Part shown: piece by piece, positions 43,537 to 53,306 of the stretch
Layout of the letters: each line of letters opens with the position of its first letter
Position numbering within the stretch: the first letter of the stretch is position 1
Assembly: GCF_025145645.1 (NCBI RefSeq)
Contig: NZ_CP102252.1
Span: 2,790,001-2,854,000, forward strand
Length of the DNA stretch: 64,000 bases
Direction: 5' to 3'
Origin: Alistipes senegalensis JC50
GTDB lineage: Bacteria > Bacteroidota > Bacteroidia > Bacteroidales > Rikenellaceae
Translations under genes and position numbers: made by a program
The notes under the pieces: generated by a model
Seen by the model: the letters and a program-made list of their open reading frames with translations, nothing else
What the model was told of the DNA's origin: nothing
The model's database searches: none

Positions 43537-46431
43537 TTAGAAAGAGAGTTTGAACCCTGCCGTGAAGGTGCGGTAGAGCGGATACTCGGTCACTCCCGAG
43601 TTGATGTTTTCTGGATCGACATCCTTGATTCCGCTGATGGTGCAGAGATTGGCGCCGCGCAGGAAGACGCGCAGCCCCTTGAAGACCGACTGGCTGCGGA
43701 AGCGGAGGTTGTAGCCCAGCTCGACGTTCTGAATCTTGAAGTATCCGCCGTCGCGCAGCCAGAACGAGGAGTTCTGGAAGTTGTTGTTCGACTTGACGTA
43801 GGCCAGGCGCGGATAGTCGCCGCCGATGTTGTCGCGCACGAAGGTCGAATAGTTGTCGGTTCCCCAGCCGTTCCAATACCAGCTGTTGGTCAGCGCCGTG
43901 TCGAATCCGGCCCGGCCCGTTCCGACGATCGTCAGGTCGAAATTCCGGTAGCGCAGGTTGATGCTCACCGAGTAGTTCACTTTGGGCGTCGTGTTGCCGA
44001 TCACCCGCGTGTCGTTGCTGTCGATGAGTCCGTCATCGTTCAGGTCGGCGTATTTCAGGTCGCCGACCTGCACTTCGTCGTCGAAGAGCTGCCGGGGCGA
44101 GGTGTCGATCTCCTCCTGCGAGGTGAACTTGCCCAGGCAGACATAGCCCCGGTAGGAACCCGTCGCCGATCCCGTGACGCGCTGGTAATCGTAAACCACG
44201 TTTTCGGAGTAGCGCAGGTATTTGCCCTTGAGCGTCGAGATGCTGCCGCCTACGGTGTACTCCACCTTGCCGATCCGGTCGGACCAGTAGAGCGCGGCCT
44301 CCCAGCCCCGATAGCGGATGTCGTTGTAATTCTCGTAGGTGCCGATGCCGTCCATGCCGTAGAGTTTCGGCAGTACGGAACTCATGTTGGTGATGATGCC
44401 CTCGCGCTTCGTGTTGAAGTAGTTGACCTCCAGCGAGAGCCGTTTCCGCAGCAGCAGCACGTCGATGCCCGCGGTTATCTCCTTGCGTTTCTCCCAGGTC
44501 AGGTCGGGATTGCCCAGCCGCGAGATGGTATTGATGTAGGACTGGTAGCGGTTCGAGGAGCCCAGCCATTGGTAATTCGTCGTGTAAGACCCGAAATTGA
44601 TTCCCTTGCTTTTCACGTAGTAGTCCTCGTAGAGGTCCTGCGAGCCGAACGTGTCGTAGCCGATCACGCCCGCCTGACCGCGCACCTTGAGGTAGTCGAT
44701 CCATTTCACGTCCTGCATGAATCCCTCTTCGGATATGACCCAGCCCACGCCGAACGATGGGAAAACCCCGAAGCGTTTCCCCGGCCGGAACATCGACGAA
44801 CCGGCGTAGTTCACGACGGCCTGAAAGAGATACTTCTCCCGGAACGCATAGTCCAGAGAGCCGATCAGCGCCAGCTGGCGTTCGCGGTAGGAGTTTCCCG
44901 AGCGCTCGACCGTCTCCAGATAGAAGACCGCCGCCGCGCCGACCCGGTGGTCGTCGTTCCGGTAGTCGTAGCTCAGCTTTTCGTGCAGGAAGAGCCCCTG
45001 ATGGGTCCATTTGCCCATGATGGACTTGCCGGAGACCTGCGCCCCTTCGTGCGGGGTCTTGATGGTCGAACCGGTCGATTGGTCGTAGATCACCGCCGTG
45101 TAGTCGGGATTCTTGCCGATGCGGGTCATGTTGAAGAGGTCGAGCGCCGCATAGGACTGGAACTTCAGCCCCTTGAGCAGGGCGTGCAGATCGTAGGTCA
45201 GTGTGGTCGCAACGGTGCCCGACCGTCCTTTCTCCGTGAAGAAGCCGTTTTCGGTGAGTGCGGCGTAGGGGTTGGTTCCGTAGTTCTGGCTGACGCCGTA
45301 GACGACGTTTCCGGTCGTCTCGTCGCGCGAGACGATCAGCGGAAATTCCACCGCGGGCGTGCGCACGGCCCCGACGAACGCATTGTCGAACTCCGCGGCG
45401 GAAGCCGCTCCGCTGTTGCCGTAGCGCGGGGAGCGGCGGAAGCTCAGGCCGCCGGCGAATCCGAAGTCGATCTTCAGGTCCCGCGTGATGGCGGCGTTGA
45501 GGTGCGTGCGGACGGTCAGCCGGTTGAAGTCGGCCGTGCTCCCGACCTTGAAGATGTCCCCTTCGCCGGCATACCCCAGGTAGGTGCTGTATGCGAGCCG
45601 TTCCGATCCGCCGTCGAACGAGACGTTGGCCTTGTAATAGGGTTTCGTGTCCTTGAACATCAGACTGCGGTAGTCGGCGTTCGGCGCCGTGAGGCTGTTC
45701 GCATCGCGGAGCGTGAACCCTTCGATCGTTTCGTTGGAGTAGAGCGGCGCGTATCCGCTGTTGATGCGCGCCTGATTCTGCAGCTGCGCGTATTCGACGC
45801 CGTTGACCCACTCGGGACTGCGGTCCACCACGCTCACGCCGCTTTCGAACCCCACGCGGATGCGCCGTTCGCCGGGATGTCCGCGGCGGGTGGTGATGTT
45901 GATTACGCCGCCGCTGGCGCGCGATCCGAAGAGGGCCTTGTCGGCGATGTCGCGGACGAACGTCATGGATTCGATCTCCTCGGGATCGAGTTGCAGCTGC
46001 GAAAGGTATATCGGCATGCCGTCAACGACGAACGTCGGCGTGAATCCCCGGCTGGTGATCGACCCGCGGAGCGACTCCTCCCCGTAGTGCAGCCCCGGCA
46101 TGCCGCTCCGCTCGGTGACCGTCAGTCCGTCCACGACGCCTGTGAAGGCGTTGCGCAGGTCGTTTGACGGATATTTGTCCAGGTCGTTTTCGTAATAGGC
46201 CGCGGTGCTGCTCGTCGAACTGCGCTTGTCGAGCGTGCGGGCGAAAGGCATGTCCAAAGTCTGATAGATACGCAGGACGCGCCGGGCGCGAATCGCGGAG
46301 TCCGTCCGAATCGCGGAATCGGACATCGCGGCGACGCGGTTTTCCGCCTCTTCCGGATGCGGAGCGCCTTGAATCGTTCCGATGACGCATACCGTCAGGA
46401 TGCCCCATAGGTATATGCAGGTGTTCTTCAT
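43537..46431 (-). CDS. SusC/RagA-family TonB-linked outer membrane protein (pair 1), no N-terminal extension
   Basis: A 964-residue TonB-dependent transporter. After the signal peptide (residues 1-22) it goes through a short linker to a plug domain (TLDKRSSTSSTAAYY, VVDGMPIYLSQLQLDPEEIESMTFVRDIADKALFG), with the SusC plug signature near residues 125-170. A beta-barrel follows, ending KLSF. Unlike most SusC proteins, it lacks the carboxypeptidase-regulatory-like domain that precedes the plug, and the plug start is unusual. The linker holds a near-repeat, DSAIRTDSAIR. It starts 9 bases after susD of pair 2. Confidence 0.92.
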   Translation of the reverse strand: MKNTCIYLWGILTVCVIGTIQGAPHPEEAENRVAAMSDSAIRTDSAIRARRVLRIYQTLDMPFARTLDKRSSTSSTAAYYENDLDKYPSNDLRNAFTGVVDGLTVTERSGMPGLHYGEESLRGSITSRGFTPTFVVDGMPIYLSQLQLDPEEIESMTFVRDIADKALFGSRASGGVINITTRRGHPGERRIRVGFESGVSVVDRSPEWVNGVEYAQLQNQARINSGYAPLYSNETIEGFTLRDANSLTAPNADYRSLMFKDTKPYYKANVSFDGGSERLAYSTYLGYAGEGDIFKVGSTADFNRLTVRTHLNAAITRDLKIDFGFAGGLSFRRSPRYGNSGAASAAEFDNAFVGAVRTPAVEFPLIVSRDETTGNVVYGVSQNYGTNPYAALTENGFFTEKGRSGTVATTLTYDLHALLKGLKFQSYAALDLFNMTRIGKNPDYTAVIYDQSTGSTIKTPHEGAQVSGKSIMGKWTHQGLFLHEKLSYDYRNDDHRVGAAAVFYLETVERSGNSYRERQLALIGSLDYAFREKYLFQAVVNYAGSSMFRPGKRFGVFPSFGVGWVISEEGFMQDVKWIDYLKVRGQAGVIGYDTFGSQDLYEDYYVKSKGINFGSYTTNYQWLGSSNRYQSYINTISRLGNPDLTWEKRKEITAGIDVLLLRKRLSLEVNYFNTKREGIITNMSSVLPKLYGMDGIGTYENYNDIRYRGWEAALYWSDRIGKVEYTVGGSISTLKGKYLRYSENVVYDYQRVTGSATGSYRGYVCLGKFTSQEEIDTSPRQLFDDEVQVGDLKYADLNDDGLIDSNDTRVIGNTTPKVNYSVSINLRYRNFDLTIVGTGRAGFDTALTNSWYWNGWGTDNYSTFVRDNIGGDYPRLAYVKSNNNFQNSSFWLRDGGYFKIQNVELGYNLRFRSQSVFKGLRVFLRGANLCTISGIKDVDPENINSGVTEYPLYRTFTAGFKLSF

Positions 46432-46440
46432 GATGTGGTT

Positions 46441-48294
46441 CTACCAAATTTCGTTGTTGACAAAGTTCTTCATCTTGTTGGCCTCCTCCGTGGGGAACGG
46501 GATGTAGTACATGGCATCCTTCCACGATGACTGCCGGTTCTGCGGAATCGCACGGCGCGTGTAGATGCGGCCTTTCGGATACTGTTCCGAGACATCGGTT
46601 TTTTCGATGTACATGCCCGTCAGGGTCGCGGTCATCTTTTGCGGGGCGATCATCCAGCGGCGGATGTCGTGGTAGTAGTGGTGGCCTTCGAAGGCCAGTT
46701 CGACGCAGCGTTCGTTGCGGATGCGTTCGCGCAGCAGCGGTGCGCTGCCCGTGAATTTGTCGAGCACGTCGGGCATTCCTATCCGGTTGCGCACCTTGTT
46801 CACGGCCTCCAGCGCCGTCAGCGAAAGGCCGCCGGCCGTGCCCTGCGGTCCGGATACCTCGTTCACGGCTTCGGCGTAGTTGAGGTAGAGCTCCGCCATG
46901 CGGATCAGCGGGTCGGTGTGCTCGGTCCTCGATGCGGTGCCCGATCCGTAACCGCCGTTCCACCACTTGTTTATGTAATAGCCCGTATTCGAATATCCCG
47001 TGGATTTGCTGTCCATCGAGCCCCATGCGATTCCGAACTGGCGCGACTGGCTGTTGATCACCGTCATCGGATAGGTTCCCGTCGAGGGGTCGTAGTGGAT
47101 GTTGATCCCGGTCGGACACATCGACACGACGCTGCCGTCGTGGACGACCGTCAGATCCAGACGCGGGTCGCGGTTCGAGTAGGGGTCCTGTTCGTCGTAG
47201 TGTCCCTGGGCGATCGCCTCCTGACGCTCGGCCTCGGTCTCCAGCGGGTCGCCCCAGACGGTCTCGAAAAGATCGACGCAGTTCTGCGTCGGGCACTCTC
47301 CGCTGGATTTGGAGAAATTCGCCTGCGGATAGGCGAAGACCGCCGACCAGACATCCGTCTGGTAGTAGCTGCCGCTTCCGTAGTTCCAGGCCCAGATGTG
47401 TTCGTTGGTGTAGGCGGCGCCCCAGAAGTTGCTGGACCACTCGCTTCCCGGAACCAGGTCGTAGCCGTACTCTTCGGCGATGCGGATGGCTTCGCCGCAG
47501 GCTTCGGCGGCATCCTCCCAGTCGCTCTGGCCGTGCAGGTTGTTCAGCTTGCTGGCCGCATAGAGCAGTGCGCGGGCTTTCATCGCCTTGGCCGCCACGC
47601 CGTTGGGATAGGCCATGTCGGAACTCGTCAGATGGCCTTCGGTTCCGGGAGCGGCATCCCGGCGCACCTTGCCGGCGGAGACGAAGCACTCGTAGGCGCG
47701 GTCGAAATCCTCGGCGCACCGCGAATAGGTTTCCCAGGCCGTCAGACGCGCCATGTCCCACTCGTCGTTCTCGTCGAGCGCCTTGTCGAGATAGGGCATG
47801 CCGCCGAAGATCCGGCACAGCGTGAAGTGGGCGTATGCGCGGACGAAATAGGCTTGTCCGAGCAGGTCGTCCTTGTTCTCCTGTTTGACGTTCTGCACGC
47901 GGCCGATGTTCTCGATGCACTTGTTGCAGACGCGGATGATGCGGAACATCGAATAGGAGATCGCCCGTCCGGCCGTCGAAGTCGTGAATTCCGCGGCGTT
48001 CTCGCCCATCGTCCCCGACTTGATCTGCTGGCAGCGCAGCAGGCGGCCGGCGTCGCTCAGATCGGTGAACTGATACCAGGTGTAGCGGCGGGCGTTCATG
48101 TCGAGATAGAGCGGATAGGCACAATGGATTCCCGTCGGTGTCGTGTAGATATTGTAGTAGTAGGACTTGAAGTTGTCCCATACGGTGAACACCTGATCCT
48201 CGTCGAGACCCATCTCGGGGTTGATGTCCAGGTAGTTGCATCCCGAGACGCTCAACGTGAGGGTCGAAAGAATGGATATGATCGCTTTTTTCAT
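46441..48294 (-). CDS. SusD/RagB-family lipoprotein (pair 2)
   Basis: A 617-residue lipoprotein (lipobox VSGC, Cys19) beginning CNYLDINPEMGLDEDQVF, with GQAYFVRAYAHFTLCRIFGGMPYLDKAL (TPR region) near residue 150 and the C-terminal signature IRNERCVELAFEGHHYYHDIRRW near residue 540. It pairs with the SusC just upstream (21-base gap). Sequence similarity to the other SusD here is low, so the pair is not a recent duplication. Confidence 0.95.
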   Translation of the reverse strand: MKKAIISILSTLTLSVSGCNYLDINPEMGLDEDQVFTVWDNFKSYYYNIYTTPTGIHCAYPLYLDMNARRYTWYQFTDLSDAGRLLRCQQIKSGTMGENAAEFTTSTAGRAISYSMFRIIRVCNKCIENIGRVQNVKQENKDDLLGQAYFVRAYAHFTLCRIFGGMPYLDKALDENDEWDMARLTAWETYSRCAEDFDRAYECFVSAGKVRRDAAPGTEGHLTSSDMAYPNGVAAKAMKARALLYAASKLNNLHGQSDWEDAAEACGEAIRIAEEYGYDLVPGSEWSSNFWGAAYTNEHIWAWNYGSGSYYQTDVWSAVFAYPQANFSKSSGECPTQNCVDLFETVWGDPLETEAERQEAIAQGHYDEQDPYSNRDPRLDLTVVHDGSVVSMCPTGINIHYDPSTGTYPMTVINSQSRQFGIAWGSMDSKSTGYSNTGYYINKWWNGGYGSGTASRTEHTDPLIRMAELYLNYAEAVNEVSGPQGTAGGLSLTALEAVNKVRNRIGMPDVLDKFTGSAPLLRERIRNERCVELAFEGHHYYHDIRRWMIAPQKMTATLTGMYIEKTDVSEQYPKGRIYTRRAIPQNRQSSWKDAMYYIPFPTEEANKMKNFVNNEIW

Positions 48295-48315
48295 GCTCTT
48301 TTCTTGGTTAGAATC

Positions 48316-51300
48316 TTAGAATCCGATTTTTACGCCCAGTTTGACGCTGGTCATCATGGGGTAGAAGCCCGTGGTGAAGGTGGTGCTCTTGGGGTCGCCC
48401 TCGATCAGGTCGGAGAGCGTCAGCAGGTTGGTGCCCGTCAGATAGAGGCTCAGGTTGCGGAATCCGGCGCGTTGCAGCACCCGTTTCGAGCGGAACGTGT
48501 AGCCCAGATAGACCTCTTTCAGACTGATGTAGTCGGCCTTGCGCCACGTGCGGCCTTCGAGCATCATCGTCGAGCCGGCGCCGGTGGTTCCGGCCCACGA
48601 GTACATGGGGTGGCCGGACGAGCCGCCGAAGACCAGCGTGGCGTGGTTGGCATCGGGATTGGTTGGGCTCCAGTTGTCGAGCTGCGACTTGGAGGCGCGG
48701 TAGTCGCCCTTCGTGAACTCGATCTCCCAGCTGTTGTTGTAGTTGACGTACTTGCCGAAGTCGGCGGTCCACAGCATGTTGAATTCGAGCCCCTTGTATT
48801 CGAATCCGCCCCGGAACGAGCAGCTGACCGGCGGATACTGGCTACCGGCGATGGCGTGCAGGTCCTGCGAGTTGAGGGAGCCATCGACCGCATAGTCCAG
48901 GTATTTGTACGATCCGATATTGACATACAGCCAGTTGTCCGAGTAGGCGGGGTAGTTGTGGATGTCGTTGACGTTTTCATAGTACCCCGAATCCACGACG
49001 CTCATGCCGCCGGTCTGCCCCATGTAGGCTTTGCCGGCCACTTTCTGATAGTCGGGGGCGTAGGGTGCGTCCTCGTAGTTGGTGATGCGGTTCTCGTTGA
49101 GCGACAGCAGGGCCGTCAGGTGGTAGTTGAAGCCCGATTTCGTCCGGTCGTTCCAGCCCAGTTCGATGTCGATGCCGTGCTTCTTCATGCTGCCCCGGTT
49201 CACGACCTTGTACTGCGTGCCGACGAGCATCGTGACGTTGGGTTCCACCAGCATGTTCGTGCGCTTCTCGTCGAAGAGGTCGAGGTTGAGCGTCAGCCGG
49301 TTGTCGAGCCACCCCATCTCGATGCCCAGGTCGCGTTTGCGGGCCTCCTCCCATTGGGCTTCGAGGTTGGCGCTCTTGTCTTCGGTGATGTTGCCGCTGC
49401 TGTCGCTGACGTAGCTCGTGTAGTAGAGCCAGCGTTCGGCCGCGCTGTCGCTTCCGACCAGACCGTCGGAGTAGCGGATCTTCATCTTAGACCACCAGGG
49501 CATCGCCTCTTTCCAGAAACGCTCCTGCGAGGGCACCCAGCCTATGGCCACCGAAGGGAAGAAGCCGTAGCGGTTCTTCGGCGAGAACTGCTCTGAGCCG
49601 GTGTAGCCGATGTTGCACTCGAAGAGGTATTTGTGCTTGTAGTCGTAGGTGGCGCGCGCCACGAGGCCCTGCGAGTGGTAGGGGAAATCCACGACCTTGG
49701 CGTTCTCGCGCTGGTTGAAGAGCGCCAGCGCCGTCACGGTGTGGTCGCCGAAGGTGCGGTTGTAGTTGAGCGCCGCCTCCCAGTAGAAGGTCGTATAGTA
49801 GTTGTCCTGCATGACTCCCGTCGTGACGGAGTACGGATCGCGCTCGTACACGTAGTCGCTTTGCGTGGACAGCACCCATGGATTGCCCTCGCCCGAGTCG
49901 TAGGCGTCCCAGTCGATGTAGTACATCGGGTTCGCGCTGCTCGCCTCCTGGGAGACACGCGAATAGTAGGTGCTCAGCGAGACGTTGGCCTTCAGCGAGA
50001 GCCCCTTGGTGATGAAGTCGAGTTTCTGCTCGAAAACGAGGTCCGTATAGAGTTTGTTGCTCGTCGTCTGCTGGTAGTCGCCCGTCGAGAGCGTCGTCTT
50101 GGCATTGCCGTAGAAACTGCCTTTCGAACTGGCCAGCCGCTCTCCCGAGGCGTCGGGGTAGTCCGGGTCGGAGACCATATCCAGCATCCAGGCGGGGTAG
50201 TAGGCCGGGAACATCATCGGCGAGGCCGAATACATCATGTTGAAGAGCCCCGAGACCGAAGCCCCCGTGGGGGCCTGACGGATGCTCAGCACGCCGCCGA
50301 CCTTCACGGAGAGCCGGGTGCTCTTCGTTACGTCGAAATCGAAGTTCGAACGGTAGTTGATGCGGTCGTAGCGGAAGTTGGCTGCGGTCCACTCCGAGAA
50401 ATCCTTGAAGATCGAACCCTCGTGGTTGTAGCCGAGCGACAGGAAGTATTTGACGCGCTGCGAGCCGCCCGAAACGTTGTAGTTGGCCGTGATCGTCTGG
50501 GCGCATGTGCGCATGGTCAGGTCGAACCAGTCGGTGTCGGGGTAGCGGATCGTGTTGATCTTCGACGACGGACGGGCGTATTCGTCGATCTGCCATTGGG
50601 GAATCAGCGATCCGAAGCTCTGCGTGTTTTTCAGCGCCACGTTCAGCAGCTCGGCGGTTTTCGCGGAGCTGACGTGGTCGGGGATGTTCGTCGGGAAATC
50701 CAGACCGTAGGAGAGCGAGATGTTCATCTTGGGTTTGCCGGTGTTTCCGGAGCGCGTGGTGACGATGATGACGCCGTTGGCGCCCTTCGCTCCGAACACG
50801 GCCGTCGCCGAGGCGTCTTTCAGCACCGAGATCGTGGCCACCTCGTTCGGATCGAGGTCCGAGAAGCTGCGCTCGATGCCGTCAACCAGCACGAGGGGGT
50901 CCGAGCCGTTCCAGCTCGATACGCCGCGCACGTAGAGCTGCACGTCGTTGTTGCCGGGCTGGCCGCTCGTCTGAATGCTCGTGATGCCCGAAAGTTTGCC
51001 GGTGATGGCCTGCGTGATGTTGGCCGTTCCCGAATTGACCAGTTCGTCGGTGCCGACCTGGGAGATGGCGCCCAGGACGCTCTCCTTCTTCTGGACGCCG
51101 TAGCCTACGACGACGACATCATCGACCTGCTGAGTCTGTTCGACAAGCGTTACGGTCAGGGGTTTCCCCCCCCCTATCGCGCTGATCTCCCGGGATTCGT
51201 AACCCAGGAACGAGACTTGCAGCGTCGCACCCTGGGGAACCGTCAGTTGGAAATTCCCCTGCGCGTCGGACACCGTGCCTGCTGATCCGTTCTTCACCAG

Positions 51301-51477
51301 AACGGTCGCCCCGGCGATCACGAAGCCTTTGGAATCGACGACCCGACCGCTGACCCGAATTTTCCGTCCCGAATCCGCCGATGGCTGGGCCGAGGCGGGC
51401 AACAGCAGCAGCATGCAAAGAACAATACACAGACATCGCAATCCGCCCGACAATACAGCGGTGGATAAATTTTTCAT
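48316..51477 (-). CDS. SusC/RagA-family TonB-linked outer membrane protein (pair 2)
   Basis: A 1053-residue transporter with a signal peptide (about 1-30) and a carboxypeptidase-regulatory-like domain (IRVSGRVVDSKGFVIAGATV through QVSFLGYESREI, residues 40-115). A TonB box-like QQVDDVVVVGYG precedes the plug, which has DPLVLVDGIERSFSDLDPNE and SVLKDASATAVFGAKGANG. The barrel ends VKLGVKIGF. It imports large oligosaccharides with SusD and TonB energy. A run of nine G bases on the coding strand lies in codons 102-104. Confidence 0.95.
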   Translation of the reverse strand: MKNLSTAVLSGGLRCLCIVLCMLLLLPASAQPSADSGRKIRVSGRVVDSKGFVIAGATVLVKNGSAGTVSDAQGNFQLTVPQGATLQVSFLGYESREISAIGGGKPLTVTLVEQTQQVDDVVVVGYGVQKKESVLGAISQVGTDELVNSGTANITQAITGKLSGITSIQTSGQPGNNDVQLYVRGVSSWNGSDPLVLVDGIERSFSDLDPNEVATISVLKDASATAVFGAKGANGVIIVTTRSGNTGKPKMNISLSYGLDFPTNIPDHVSSAKTAELLNVALKNTQSFGSLIPQWQIDEYARPSSKINTIRYPDTDWFDLTMRTCAQTITANYNVSGGSQRVKYFLSLGYNHEGSIFKDFSEWTAANFRYDRINYRSNFDFDVTKSTRLSVKVGGVLSIRQAPTGASVSGLFNMMYSASPMMFPAYYPAWMLDMVSDPDYPDASGERLASSKGSFYGNAKTTLSTGDYQQTTSNKLYTDLVFEQKLDFITKGLSLKANVSLSTYYSRVSQEASSANPMYYIDWDAYDSGEGNPWVLSTQSDYVYERDPYSVTTGVMQDNYYTTFYWEAALNYNRTFGDHTVTALALFNQRENAKVVDFPYHSQGLVARATYDYKHKYLFECNIGYTGSEQFSPKNRYGFFPSVAIGWVPSQERFWKEAMPWWSKMKIRYSDGLVGSDSAAERWLYYTSYVSDSSGNITEDKSANLEAQWEEARKRDLGIEMGWLDNRLTLNLDLFDEKRTNMLVEPNVTMLVGTQYKVVNRGSMKKHGIDIELGWNDRTKSGFNYHLTALLSLNENRITNYEDAPYAPDYQKVAGKAYMGQTGGMSVVDSGYYENVNDIHNYPAYSDNWLYVNIGSYKYLDYAVDGSLNSQDLHAIAGSQYPPVSCSFRGGFEYKGLEFNMLWTADFGKYVNYNNSWEIEFTKGDYRASKSQLDNWSPTNPDANHATLVFGGSSGHPMYSWAGTTGAGSTMMLEGRTWRKADYISLKEVYLGYTFRSKRVLQRAGFRNLSLYLTGTNLLTLSDLIEGDPKSTTFTTGFYPMMTSVKLGVKIGF
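51166..51174 (-). repeat. Nine-G homopolymer inside susC
   Basis: The run encodes Gly-Gly-Gly in SAIGGGKPLT, within the N-terminal extension domain of SusC pair 2. Loss or gain of one base would frameshift the protein early. It is one of only two nine-base C/G runs I noticed in the window, the other being at 16337-16345. Confidence 0.6.
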
Positions 51478-51510
51478 GCTCGGTTGTATTTTAGGTTTGT
51501 AGGAAATCGA

Positions 51511-51551
51511 GAACCTGCCGGCAGCCCCCTCTTGCGGACTGCCGGCGGTTC
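51511..51551 (-). promoter_or_regulatory. Hairpin between the BACON gene and susC
   Basis: GAACCTGCCGGCAG (51511-51524) pairs with CTGCCGGCGGTTC (51539-51551) with one bulged base. No T run follows on the minus strand. It may attenuate transcription or mark an mRNA processing point that raises susC over the upstream genes. I see no -7 box in the 85-base gap. Confidence 0.4.
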
Positions 51552-51562
51552 TGCAATGAATG

Positions 51563-53248
51563 TTATTTTATTTGCCAGATCGAGATCGCGTTCTCGGCCG
51601 GAACCGTGTTGCTGCGGCCGTATCCGCTCAGGAAGATCCAGCCGTTGTAGGGACCTTCGGCCTCGGTGCGCTCTGTTTTCGACGAGTAGCTGGTGTGGGT
51701 CGCGTCGGAGCAGCGGATGCGGAACCAGAGTGCGCCGTTCTCGATGTCAACGGGGATCGTCGCCGTCTCGCTGATGTCTATGTAGCGGTAGGGGCTGCTG
51801 AAAGCCGCCGTCTCGTTGGGCATCGCATAGGTCGCGTCGAAGTACATGTTCTTCGAGTTCTGGCCGCTCGTGCCCAGCCACGGGAACGACGAGATGCTGG
51901 TGGGTGTCCACACACCGTCGCCGGCAGACCATTCGACGACCCAGAAACGGGGCATCTTCGAGCCGTTCATGGCCACGGAGTAGCGGATGTTGATCTGTGC
52001 GCCGGCACCCATGTTCTCGACGGGCACGTAGATCAGCAGGTGGTCGTCGTTCCAGATCTTGTTGAAGCTGTACGCCGTTCCGTCGTTGCTGATCTTGAAG
52101 GAGGCCGTATAGCTGTTGCCTCCGACCGTCGCGTTGACCTGCTGCCAGGCCGCGACGGCTCCGGTACCCTCCGGCAGGTCGGCTTTCATGCGTCCGTCCG
52201 CGGCGAAGTTCGGATTGTAGGTCTTCCAGGGCACCGTGTCGTCCATCGTCCACTGAGCCAGCAGCCGTTTGTTGGCGTCCTGCGTGACGGTGATCGTCAC
52301 GTCTTCGATCGCGTCGTCGTAGACATGCAGGGTCAGCCGGCCTTCGAGCGGTTCGTAGAGCTCGTTGTCGCGGGCCGTGAGGGCGACCTCCACGGGAATC
52401 AGGCTGCTGCGTCCCGAAGAGGGCTCGACGGTGAGCCAGTCGAGATTCTCGCCGGTGATCTCCCAGCGGCGGTTGCACTGAACGGAGAAGGTGAAGGGGG
52501 CTTCCGGCGCGTTGGCGAACGCGACCTGCCCGTCCTTGATCCCCGAGACGATGAGCAGCGGCGTCGGATCGACGGCCTCCTGCGAGACGTTCACCACGAG
52601 CGGCTCTTCCAGCCCCTCGCCCGTGAACGTGATCGTACCGCTGCGCTCGTCGCCTTCGTTCGGGGTCGGGGTTACGACGATCTCGGTCTCCTGCTTGCGT
52701 GCGCCCTCCAGCGGAGCGACTTCGGCCCAGCCGTCGAGGCCCGATGTCGAAGCCTGCCACGCGATGTTGCTGTAAACCGTGAAGGTTACGGGCGCGGCGT
52801 CGGTGTAGCTGAACCGCAGCGTCTTGTCGTCCGGCAGCCCGGAACGGAGCGTAATTTCCGGAACGATCGGGAACGCCTCCTGCACGATCGTCACCCGGCG
52901 GGTGGTGGCGCCGGCATAAACGGTCAGTATGCCGCTGCGCTCCAGGTCGTCGTTGACCGAGGGGGTGAGGAGCACGGTGCTCGGATATTTCGAGCCGCCG
53001 TTCATCTGCGACACTTCGAGCCAGTCGAGGTTGCTTTTGGCGATGGACCAGGTCTTGTTCGAGACGATGCTGAACGCCAGGGGCTCCTCGGAATCGTAGG
53101 CGAAACAGATCTCGTCCTGAAGATTGCGGACCTCCACCGAATCGGCCGCCTCGACCTCGGGGTCGGAGGAGCACGAACTCATCGACATGCCCGCGGCCCA
53201 TGCTGCGAGCAGAAGCAATCGGGATATGCGTGTTTTCAGGGAAATCAT
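51563..53248 (-). CDS. Triple-BACON-domain lipoprotein
   Basis: A 561-residue lipoprotein (lipobox MSSC near residue 26) with three consecutive BACON-type beta-sandwich repeats. Each has a conserved end such as SIAKSNLDWLEVSQMNGGSK (first, near residue 67), QASTSGLDGWAEVAPLEGAR (second) and ITGENLDWLTVEPSSGRS (third). A C-terminal domain of about 220 residues (LLAQWTMDDTVPWKTY onward) looks like a glycan-binding jelly roll. BACON domains mostly act as spacers in surface glycan-binding or glycosidase proteins. Here it probably presents the C-terminal module to the polymer. Confidence 0.85.
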   Translation of the reverse strand: MISLKTRISRLLLLAAWAAGMSMSSCSSDPEVEAADSVEVRNLQDEICFAYDSEEPLAFSIVSNKTWSIAKSNLDWLEVSQMNGGSKYPSTVLLTPSVNDDLERSGILTVYAGATTRRVTIVQEAFPIVPEITLRSGLPDDKTLRFSYTDAAPVTFTVYSNIAWQASTSGLDGWAEVAPLEGARKQETEIVVTPTPNEGDERSGTITFTGEGLEEPLVVNVSQEAVDPTPLLIVSGIKDGQVAFANAPEAPFTFSVQCNRRWEITGENLDWLTVEPSSGRSSLIPVEVALTARDNELYEPLEGRLTLHVYDDAIEDVTITVTQDANKRLLAQWTMDDTVPWKTYNPNFAADGRMKADLPEGTGAVAAWQQVNATVGGNSYTASFKISNDGTAYSFNKIWNDDHLLIYVPVENMGAGAQINIRYSVAMNGSKMPRFWVVEWSAGDGVWTPTSISSFPWLGTSGQNSKNMYFDATYAMPNETAAFSSPYRYIDISETATIPVDIENGALWFRIRCSDATHTSYSSKTERTEAEGPYNGWIFLSGYGRSNTVPAENAISIWQIK

Positions 53249-53306
53249 GGCTTATGGTGTTTTGGTTGGTTATTCCGAATGGGTTTCGCTGCGGCGTTGC
53301 GGAGGA

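Noticed and set aside
41851..46167. A 1438-codon open frame on the plus strand opposite SusD and SusC
   Set aside because: It is a shadow of the real minus-strand genes. High GC suppresses stops in the complementary frame, and the protein is a low-complexity Val/Arg/Gly mix with no family features.
46639..49596. A 985-codon plus-strand open frame opposite SusD and SusC
   Set aside because: Antisense shadow. No signal peptide or domain, and it spans a true intergenic gap.
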